DNA from: CAZFLM01 sp964519955
Lineage (GTDB): Bacteria; Armatimonadota; Chthonomonadetes; Chthonomonadales; CAJBBX01
Reading direction: 5' to 3'
Assembly: GCA_964519955.1 (NCBI GenBank)
Contig: CAZFLM010000008.1
Coordinates: 1-64,000 of the forward strand
Length of the DNA stretch: 64,000 nt
Shown here: in pieces, positions 16,109-22,467 of the stretch
How the letters are laid out: each line of letters starts with the position of its first letter
Numbering within the stretch: position 1 is the stretch's first letter
Notes under the pieces: model-generated
The model's database searches: none
What the model saw: only the letters and a program-made list of their open reading frames with translations
Told to the model about the DNA's origin: nothing
Program-made: the position numbers and the translations under genes

Positions 16109-18493
16109 ATGTGGAGGCCTTTGGCCGCACTTGTTGTAGCACTGGTGCTCTGTACTACATGCGGATGTGGCGGCGGCTCGCTGGGCGGCGGAGGTGGGAC
16201 GAGCAGCACACGCGTCAAGCTCACCACGTCCACGGTGAGCGCGGCCGTCTCGCTGCCCGATGGGTTCAGCCTGGCGCCGTCCTCGCTGCGGGCCGCGACG
16301 GCCGCCGGTTCGGCCACCATCGACTCAGCCGGCGCCTTCACCGCCACGGTGTACGGCGGCGGGCTGCAGTTGTGCACCATCCTCGGCCCGAGCGGCAAGC
16401 CGGTCCTGGCCGGCTGGGTGGGCAGCGGCCGCACGACGGTCGACGCCCGCAGCACAGCAGAGGTGCTGCTCTACTTCGGCGCGGGCGCCTTCGCCCATCG
16501 CGGCGACGTGGCACGCTGGAGCATCGACACCATCGCGGGACGCTCGGAGGTGGACACCCTCGCCGCCGTCATCGTGACGGCGCTGGCCTCCGACGCCGAG
16601 GCCCTCGGCAAGGGCTCCGACACGATCACCGCCGCCGCCAACGCCGCAGTCGCGTCCATGCAGGCGTCGCGCGCCGCCAAGATCGCCGCACAGACCTCCT
16701 CGCGCGCCGCCTCCACCCGCTCCGCCCTCATCGACCCCTCGGACACGCGCAGCGGCATCACGCCCGTCCAGGAGTCGATAGACTCGGTGAAGCTGATCAA
16801 CGCTTACCGTCGACGCGCCTGGGCGTACTTCGACCGGGTGTCGTACGTGCCCGCGTCGGGGGGTGAGGCCGTCTCGTCGCCGGCGGCTGTCACCAACTTC
16901 CAGGTGGCGCCTGTCGCCGGGGCCGCCGGGCTCATCGGCACGTTCGTCGACATCATGTACGGCAACTATGCGTACTCGCAGATCGAAACGGACGCCGTGA
17001 GCCTTCCCCTGACGCCCACCGATGCGCAGAAGACGACTTACCGCCTCACCGTGGTCGGCCCGGGCGCGTCGGCAGGCGACGAGGCCAGTCTGACCGCAGA
17101 GCAGATCAAGGGGCGCAACTGGGTCATCGGCAAGTCGCTTGTCCTCGACTTCGCGGTGCCCCTCTTCATGAACTGCATCATGCCCCACAAGAGCAACGAG
17201 ATCGACAACTATCTCGATCAGGTACAGGGTAGCGCGTTCCTCAGCGACTTCATCAACCTGCTCTCGACGACGTGCCCGAGCGTCTGGACGAAGGCCGAGT
17301 CGGGCGACATGGCCGGCGCCGCATGGGACGTGGTCAACGCGATCCTCACCAGCAATGCGCTCAAGCTCATCTTCCTCGACCTGGTCCGCTCCGGTTTCGA
17401 GAACATCGCCGACGCGAACCAGTTCTGGGACTACGCCGAGAGCTTCATGAACGTGCTGGGCCTCGGCGACTTCATCCTGACGGCGTTCGACAGCGCGGTG
17501 CAGGTGACCCAGGCGGGCCTCAGTAACCGGGCGGACGTATGGACCATCACCGTGAACGGCTCGAAGGTGAAGCTGACGCCGGTCAAATCGTCCATCACGT
17601 CCGACGACACGGTCAGCCTCCACGCTGCCGTGCCGGACACCACGGGATCGGGCGATTCGACGGTCCTTGCGTACCACTGGAAGAACACCGGCACTGTCGG
17701 CGGGCTCAGCGACGGCCTGCACACCAGCAACGAGTTCGACAGCAGCGTCGCGGATGTCACGTTCACTCCGACCGGCAGCGCGGGCACCGACACCGTGACC
17801 GTGGAGGCGTTCGTCAAGCAGGGCGGCACTACGACCTCGCTCGGCACCGCGACCGCCACCGTGACGGTGCAGAGCAAGAGCAGCGGGCCGGTCCTCTACC
17901 CGAGGAAGGTGTCCATCCTGCCCAGCGGCACCCAGACCTTCGAGGCCAGGCTCGACACCAGCTCCGTCGACGGCGAGGTGACGTACGTGTGGACCACGCC
18001 CGGCACCTATGGCATGCTGAGCGGCGGCGCGACCACACTGCAGACGACAGCCAGCACGATGACCTATCAGGCGAAGGTGGGCGTCGAGGGGTCGGACTCG
18101 ATCCGGGTAGAGGCGTTTGTCACCAAGAACGGCACGCGCACCTCGCTCGGCGCCGCAACCTCGCGCATCGCCGTCGAGAAGCGACGCACCGTCATCATGG
18201 GGCGCTGGGAGGTGCTCCTCTACCAGAACAACGGAACGCCCTGGGTTGGCGTGTTCATCGTCATCCCGAAGGTCGATGGCGCCGAGCGCTACAATGTCCA
18301 CTGCTACGGGTTCAACGACTTCGCCTGGTACGGCACGTCGCTGGATCTCAGCAAGCCGTCCTCGTTCAGCGACGAGCGGGACTCCGAGTACTGGCAGGGC
18401 ATCACCGGCGGCGGCGACACCGGCGCATACCCTTGGTACCAGGCGCGCTTCGCCGGGATGGTGGTCGAGGTGACTGTGACGTACGCCAACTGA
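16109..18493 (+). CDS. Large secreted lipoprotein of unknown function with two Ig-like repeats
   Basis: A 794-residue protein. The N-terminus has a hydrophobic core and a Cys (LVLCTTCGCGGG) that looks like a lipobox, so export and lipid anchoring are likely. A Gly/Ser-rich stretch follows. The central part (about 200-480) is unassigned and includes DIMYGNYAYSQIETDAVSLP. Residues about 480-690 hold two related beta-sandwich-like repeats ending in GTATATVTVQ and GAATSRIAVE, each with the motif EAFV..(G/N)GT.TSLG. The C-terminal 100 residues form a separate domain. The gene sits behind a strong promoter and a long leader. Confidence 0.8.
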   Translation: MWRPLAALVVALVLCTTCGCGGGSLGGGGGTSSTRVKLTTSTVSAAVSLPDGFSLAPSSLRAATAAGSATIDSAGAFTATVYGGGLQLCTILGPSGKPVLAGWVGSGRTTVDARSTAEVLLYFGAGAFAHRGDVARWSIDTIAGRSEVDTLAAVIVTALASDAEALGKGSDTITAAANAAVASMQASRAAKIAAQTSSRAASTRSALIDPSDTRSGITPVQESIDSVKLINAYRRRAWAYFDRVSYVPASGGEAVSSPAAVTNFQVAPVAGAAGLIGTFVDIMYGNYAYSQIETDAVSLPLTPTDAQKTTYRLTVVGPGASAGDEASLTAEQIKGRNWVIGKSLVLDFAVPLFMNCIMPHKSNEIDNYLDQVQGSAFLSDFINLLSTTCPSVWTKAESGDMAGAAWDVVNAILTSNALKLIFLDLVRSGFENIADANQFWDYAESFMNVLGLGDFILTAFDSAVQVTQAGLSNRADVWTITVNGSKVKLTPVKSSITSDDTVSLHAAVPDTTGSGDSTVLAYHWKNTGTVGGLSDGLHTSNEFDSSVADVTFTPTGSAGTDTVTVEAFVKQGGTTTSLGTATATVTVQSKSSGPVLYPRKVSILPSGTQTFEARLDTSSVDGEVTYVWTTPGTYGMLSGGATTLQTTASTMTYQAKVGVEGSDSIRVEAFVTKNGTRTSLGAATSRIAVEKRRTVIMGRWEVLLYQNNGTPWVGVFIVIPKVDGAERYNVHCYGFNDFAWYGTSLDLSKPSSFSDERDSEYWQGITGGGDTGAYPWYQARFAGMVVEVTVTYAN

Positions 18494-18500
18494 GTCCGTC

Positions 18501-18532
18501 GCCCGGGGGCGTGGGAGACCGCGCCCCCGGGC
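18501..18532. terminator. Bidirectional terminator hairpin
   Basis: GCCCGGGGGCG (18501-18511) pairs with CGCCCCCGGGC (18522-18532) around a 10-base loop. It lies between the convergent lipoprotein gene (+) and an LLRPA-tail gene (-). Confidence 0.65.
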
Positions 18533-18534
18533 AC

Positions 18535-19293
18535 CTAACTGTTCGGCCCTACCTCGCCGTCCGCCGCGCGCAGCAGGTTCGCCTCGCCATCCTCCGCGGG
18601 CCGCAGCAGCACCTCCGCGCCGGGCTCCGCAGGACGCAGCAGCGTTGCCCCCGCAGCCTCCGTCGCCATGCGCTCCTCGATGGCGGCGATGGCTTCCTCG
18701 GCGGCGCGGCGGATATCGTCGACCCAGCCCTCATCGTTCCCGGCGATGCCGGCGAGCGCAGGCAGGTCACTCCGGTCGCCGACATGCGCCAGTGCGGTGA
18801 GCGCGGCCATCACCAGCTCGGCGGGCGCGTCGTCCTGCCCGGCGGCCGACGGGAGGAGCCTCTGGATGGGCGTGGCGTTGCGCCGGCACAGCAGGGGAGC
18901 GTCCTCGGGGCGCACGCGCTGCAGGAGATCGGCCAGCAGCGGCGCGATCTCGGCGGTGTAGGGCCCCCAGCCGAAGCCGACGCCGCGCTGGTTCATCAGA
19001 AGGGGGATAGCCCGCACGTCGCCTGCCCGCGCGAGTGCGAGGATGGCCTCGCGGTAGGCCTGGCGGTGCGCCTTCAGGCGGCGGATGGCCGTGCGGCCGA
19101 TGAACCACCCCGCCAAGGCGCCGAGGACAGCGAAGACGGCGGCCTTGAGCAGCGAGCGGCCGTCCAGAATCGGGGTGACACCCGCCACGATGGCCAGGGT
19201 GACGACCGTCGTGATGGCCGAAACCGAGCGCTGATAGGCAGTCTGCCCGCGCACCACGTCAGCTCTGAGTTGCTCCAGTACCTCCTCGCTCAC
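18535..19293 (-). CDS. LLRPA-tail membrane protein, paralogue A
   Basis: A 252-residue protein of an apparently undescribed family. It has a polar N-terminus, a pair of transmembrane helices (about 25-75) and a cytoplasmic alpha-helical body with HEAT-like spacing (AILALARAGDVRAIPLLM, ELVMAALTALAHVGDRSDLP). It ends in a conserved amphipathic helix (EEAIAAIEERMATEAAG) followed by three tail motifs: TLLRPAEPGAE, VLLRPAEDGEA and NLLRAADGE. Start is GTG at 19293 with GAGGTG upstream. Paralogues B-D lie upstream on the same strand and E-F at 30.9-32.5 kb. Function is unknown; tail conservation suggests a binding motif. Confidence 0.85.
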   Translation of the reverse strand: MSEEVLEQLRADVVRGQTAYQRSVSAITTVVTLAIVAGVTPILDGRSLLKAAVFAVLGALAGWFIGRTAIRRLKAHRQAYREAILALARAGDVRAIPLLMNQRGVGFGWGPYTAEIAPLLADLLQRVRPEDAPLLCRRNATPIQRLLPSAAGQDDAPAELVMAALTALAHVGDRSDLPALAGIAGNDEGWVDDIRRAAEEAIAAIEERMATEAAGATLLRPAEPGAEVLLRPAEDGEANLLRAADGEVGPNS

Positions 19294-19364
19294 CCGCGCA
19301 CCTCGTTCCGCTGTTGCTCTTCGCCCGAGGCCGCACGCAGCGCCGAGGCGCCGGCGGCTTACCA

Positions 19365-19751
19365 CTAGGATGGGTTGCCTTCACCGCCTGGGGCAGGCGG
19401 GCTGGTCAGACCTAGTGTGTGCGCCAACGCCTCGTCCACGGTGCTCATCGCCGGCCAGTCGCCGATCAACCTGTCGACCTCGCTGTCGAGGATGGTCGCG
19501 ATGTTGTCGGTCATGATGACGGAGTCGGTGAGTAGCCCGCTCTGTTGTCCGGCCGATGAGCGCAGCGCCACCGTCACGCGGCTTCGGTGTCCTGCCCGCG
19601 CCATGTTGCTGGTGATCATGGCGACCACCGATTGCGGAAGTCCCGTTCCCAGGTCGTCTGCGTGCACGACGAGTGCTGGCCGGCGCTTGGCGGTTCTCAG
19701 GTCGCTGTTCGGGAAGAGGACCAGGACGATCTCGCCCCGCCTACAGGGCAT
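19365..19751 (-). CDS. PemK/MazF-family toxin
   Basis: A 128-residue protein with the PemK/MazF fold pattern: RRGEIVLVLFPNSDLRTAKR then RPALVVHADD, a central SVVAMITSNM strand and SGLLTDSVIMTDNIATI near the end, as in mRNA interferases. The ATG at 19751 overlaps the antitoxin stop region by 11 bases, the normal coupled layout. It would cleave RNA unless bound by the antitoxin encoded just upstream. The pair is driven by a consensus promoter (20005-20033). Confidence 0.9.
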   Translation of the reverse strand: MPCRRGEIVLVLFPNSDLRTAKRRPALVVHADDLGTGLPQSVVAMITSNMARAGHRSRVTVALRSSAGQQSGLLTDSVIMTDNIATILDSEVDRLIGDWPAMSTVDEALAHTLGLTSPPAPGGEGNPS

Positions 19752-19983
19752 CGTAGACGTCCATGTCCGGGCGGCTCCAGTCACCCGCGAATGCGCTCAG
19801 GCGGCCTCGCAGGTCTGCGGCCTGTTCCGGTCCGATCCCTCGCGCGGCGAGGTCGGTCTCTGCGGCGGAGTCGGCGGTGTCCAGGAGCTGAAGCAGGAAC
19901 TCGGCGGGCCCGATGCCGCACCTCGTGGCAGCTCGCCGCAGGCGGGCCTCTTGCTGCGGTGACAGCTCCAGACGCAGTGTCAT
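19741..19983 (-). CDS. Antitoxin of the PemK/MazF-type pair
   Basis: An 80-residue protein starting MTLRLELSPQQEARLRRAAT, the pattern of small ribbon-helix-helix-like antitoxins, followed by an acidic C-terminal tail (RPDMDVYDAL) of the kind that wraps the toxin. ATG at 19983 is preceded by a perfect AGGAGGT. It overlaps the toxin gene by 11 bases. It probably binds its own promoter; no clear operator palindrome was identified. Confidence 0.85.
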   Translation of the reverse strand: MTLRLELSPQQEARLRRAATRCGIGPAEFLLQLLDTADSAAETDLAARGIGPEQAADLRGRLSAFAGDWSRPDMDVYDAL

Positions 19984-20004
19984 TGTAGCTACCTCCTGTA
20001 TTGC

Positions 20005-20033
20005 AGTATACGGCCCGCTCGTGCCCATGTCAA
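20005..20033 (-). promoter_or_regulatory. Consensus sigma70-type promoter of the toxin-antitoxin operon
   Basis: On the minus strand, TTGACA (20033-20028) and TATACT (20010-20005) are spaced exactly 17 bases apart. It lies only about 20 bases before the antitoxin start, giving a very short leader. Confidence 0.8.
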
Positions 20034-20051
20034 CCGGGGCCTATATGGTGC

Positions 20052-20816
20052 TCACCCGCTCCGATCCGCATCTTCCGCCGCGCGCAGCAGGTTCGCCTCG
20101 CCGTCCTCGGCCGGGCGCAGCAGTACCTCCGCGCCTGGCTCGGCGGGGCGCAGCAGCGTGGCGCCCGCCGCCTCCTGCGCGAGGCGCTCCTCGATGGCGG
20201 CGATGGCGTCCTCGGCGGCAGCTCGCAGAAGTTGGACGGGCTGCGCGTTCGAGTCACAGGCGGCGAGTTGACGCAGCCGTGCCAGGTCCTGCCCGTCGCC
20301 TGTGCGCTCCAGCGCCGCGATGGCAGCGAGCGCCAGTTCCTTCGTCTCCTCCCGGATCGGCAGCGCATTGGGGCGGAATGGGAGAAGCGAGCTGATAGGC
20401 CGGCGGAACCGGAGCTGTGTGGACTGGGTTGGGTCGTCCGCAAGCTTCGTCAGCAGTCCTATCAGTCGCCTCCGCGCCTGGCTCGCGTTGTCGCCCATTG
20501 CGTCGATGTAGTATTCGATCAGCCGTGGCAGTGCCCTCACGTCGCCGAGATCGGCCGCCGAGAACAGGGCGGCGCGAAGGCGCCCGCTGCGCCGGGTCCC
20601 GTCCGCGATGCACAGTATCTGGACGCACATCGGTGGCGCCACATAGAGCATGGCCTGGAGCATGCCCCGCGCTACCGTGCTCGCCGGACAGCGAATGGCG
20701 ACCGCAAACCCGATCGCGTACCCTGAGAGCGATAGCACCCACAGCGCGATCCGGCGAGTCCGGGAAGCCCGCTTGGCTGTGTCTATCAGCGCGTCCGGGT
20801 TGCGAGTGGCGTTCAT
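20052..20816 (-). CDS. LLRPA-tail membrane protein, paralogue B
   Basis: A 254-residue paralogue of the gene at 18535-19293. Transmembrane helices lie at about residues 23-45 and 52-70. The helical body includes LRAALFSAADLGDVRALPRL and ELALAAIAALERTGDGQDLA. The tail helix DAIAAIEERLAQEAAG precedes three motifs: TLLRPAEPGAE, VLLRPAEDGEA and NLLRAAEDA. ATG at 20816 overlaps the stop of paralogue C by 4 bases (ATGA), so B, C and D form one operon. Body sequences differ strongly among paralogues, while the tail is nearly invariant. Confidence 0.85.
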   Translation of the reverse strand: MNATRNPDALIDTAKRASRTRRIALWVLSLSGYAIGFAVAIRCPASTVARGMLQAMLYVAPPMCVQILCIADGTRRSGRLRAALFSAADLGDVRALPRLIEYYIDAMGDNASQARRRLIGLLTKLADDPTQSTQLRFRRPISSLLPFRPNALPIREETKELALAAIAALERTGDGQDLARLRQLAACDSNAQPVQLLRAAAEDAIAAIEERLAQEAAGATLLRPAEPGAEVLLRPAEDGEANLLRAAEDADRSG

Positions 20817-21601
20817 GTGCGCGCCTCACGTCCCTGATCTTCCGACGCGCGCAGCAGGTTCGCCTCGCCGTCCTCGTCCGGACGCAGCAGCGTCTCCGCG
20901 CCAGGCTCAGCGGGTCGCAGCAGCGTGGATCTCGCGGCTTCCTGCGCCAGGCGGGCCTCGATAGCGGCGGCGGCTTCCGTGGCGGCGCGGCGGATCGGGA
21001 TGCCCCAGTCCGCGGTCTGGCTCGGAACCGCCAGCGCCTCGATCCTGTAGAGGTCCCCGCGGCCGCCGATGTGCTTCAGGGCGCTGAGGGCGGCGAGCAC
21101 GAACGCGGACCGGTCGGCGATGTCGGAAGGCGCGGTCTCCCCGATCGGGAGCCGCGAACTGATCCTGGCCGCCCACTCAGGGCCCTCCATGCGGGGCGAG
21201 CCCGGGCGCACGCGCGGCAGCAGAGCGGTGAGCAGCTCGTCGACGAGTTGCCGGTCCATGGCGGGGATCAGGCCGGTGCCCGATAGCAGGAGTGGGCGGA
21301 TGCACCGCACCTCACCACCCCTCGCGGCTCGCTCGATGGCCTGTGCAAGCCGGCGCCGATGCGCCGCGGCGCCCCCTCGGTTCCGCAGGCGGTACCGTAT
21401 GCCCCCCGCGAGCACCACCGCAGTCAGTACCGCCAATAACCGGGTGTCGGACAGGTGCAGCGCAGCGCAGGAGATGAACGCGAACAACGCGATGTTCCCG
21501 GTTGTGCTGGCGTCCTTCTGGCATGCGGCGCATGCGCGCAGTTGGCGCTGCACCTCCTCCCACAGTGCGTCTCTCTCGGCTCGCGCCGGCTCCTCGCTCA
21601 T
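20813..21601 (-). CDS. LLRPA-tail membrane protein, paralogue C
   Basis: A 262-residue paralogue starting MSEEPARAERDALWEEVQRQ. A Cys pair (RACAACQ) precedes a transmembrane hairpin (about 33-70). The helical body contains AFVLAALSALKHIGGRGDLY. The tail reads EAAAAIEARLAQEAARS, then TLLRPAEPGAE, TLLRPDEDGEA and NLLRASEDQ. ATG at 21601 overlaps the stop of paralogue D by 4 bases, so the long upstream extension of this frame is rejected as coding only on paper. Translationally coupled to B downstream. Confidence 0.85.
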   Translation of the reverse strand: MSEEPARAERDALWEEVQRQLRACAACQKDASTTGNIALFAFISCAALHLSDTRLLAVLTAVVLAGGIRYRLRNRGGAAAHRRRLAQAIERAARGGEVRCIRPLLLSGTGLIPAMDRQLVDELLTALLPRVRPGSPRMEGPEWAARISSRLPIGETAPSDIADRSAFVLAALSALKHIGGRGDLYRIEALAVPSQTADWGIPIRRAATEAAAAIEARLAQEAARSTLLRPAEPGAETLLRPDEDGEANLLRASEDQGREART

Positions 21602-22098
21602 CCGCGCACCTCGTTCCGCTGTTCCTCCTCGGACTCCGCCGCGCGCAGCAGGTACGCCTCGCCGTCTTCCGCCGGGCGCAGCAGGACCTCCGCGCCGGGC
21701 TCCGCGGGCCGGAGCAGCGTGGCGCCCGCGGCCTCTTGCGCCAGGCGCTCCTCGATGGCGACGATCGCTTCCTCGGCAGCGCGGCGGACCGGGGTGCCCG
21801 CGCCCGCGTACTCCTCCTCCTCGGCGAGCAAGCGGATGCGCGGCAGGTCGCGTGCTCCGCCGACGTGCTTCAGGGCAGACAGGGCGGCGAGGACGAGGGG
21901 CTCGTCGGCAGCAGGAGGGCGGGATGCTGGCCCGCTCGGCAAGAGGCGGGCGATCCAACTCGTCCCGCGCGCATCCAGAGCGGTGCGATGCTCGGGACGC
22001 ACCGTCGCGAGTAGGTCGATGAGCAGCGCTCGCCCCTCGGGAGCGTCGGCTCCAAGTCGAGACCCGAGCTGGTAAGCAAGGTGCGGGATCATCGACAC
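21598..22098 (-). pseudogene. LLRPA-tail paralogue D, C-terminal part after an in-frame stop
   Basis: This 166-residue stretch carries the helical body (PLVLAALSALKHVGGARDLP) and the full tail: EEAIVAIEERLAQEAAG, TLLRPAEPGAE, VLLRPAEDGEA and YLLRAAESE. It lacks the transmembrane hairpin of its paralogues. That hairpin lies in the same frame just upstream, across a single TAG at 22110-22108. Aligned to paralogue B (SAADLGDVRALPRLIE), the split reads ESA-stop-RGYVSMIPHLAY without any gap. The ATG at 22098 could permit separate translation but has no clear ribosome-binding site. Confidence 0.75.
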
Positions 22099-22107
22099 AT
22101 AACCACG

Positions 22108-22407
22108 CTAAGCCGATTCGAACAGGGCGCGGCGGTGTGCGCGGCTCCGAGCGCGCTGCTCGTGCAAGGCGACCGGCAGACCGACCACGAGGGGTACTGC
22201 GATGGGCGAGACCGCAAGCCAGGGCTGGTGCGCGTAGGTTCGCAGGAGCGACATGACGATGATCGCTGCAATCGTGACGGCGAAAGCCGGCAGCAGCACC
22301 AGGTTCCTCAGCCTGTCGTTCCGCCGATCAAGGCGTTCCAACTCGGCCCAATGGGGCCATACCGCCTCGTCTGCCATCAGCTCGGCCCTTAGCTCTGCTT
22401 CGCCCAC
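22108..22407 (-). pseudogene. LLRPA-tail paralogue D, N-terminal part with membrane hairpin
   Basis: GTG at 22407, with GGAGGTGG upstream, opens a 99-residue frame: a charged N-terminus (VGEAELRAELMADEAVWPHW), two transmembrane helices (about 38-80) and the post-membrane segment RSRAHRRALFESA, then TAG. The same-frame continuation at 22107 is paralogue D's body. A truncated membrane-hairpin peptide would be made unless the stop is read through or is a sequencing error. Confidence 0.75.
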
Positions 22408-22427
22408 GTTATCGCCACCTCCGCCCG

Positions 22428-22460
22428 CCCCAATCCCCAAGTCCCAAGTCCCAAGTCCCG
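22428..22460. repeat. Short tandem heptamer repeat (CCCAAGT type)
   Basis: Three perfect tandem copies of a 7-base unit (CCAAGTC in register), flanked by degenerate copies (CCCCAAT, CCCCAAG). It sits in the 60-base gap between the GH123-like gene and paralogue D. It resembles the short tandemly repeated heptanucleotides of cyanobacterial genomes and related arrays at 29768 and 49743. Confidence 0.75.
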
Positions 22461-22467
22461 CCGCCGG

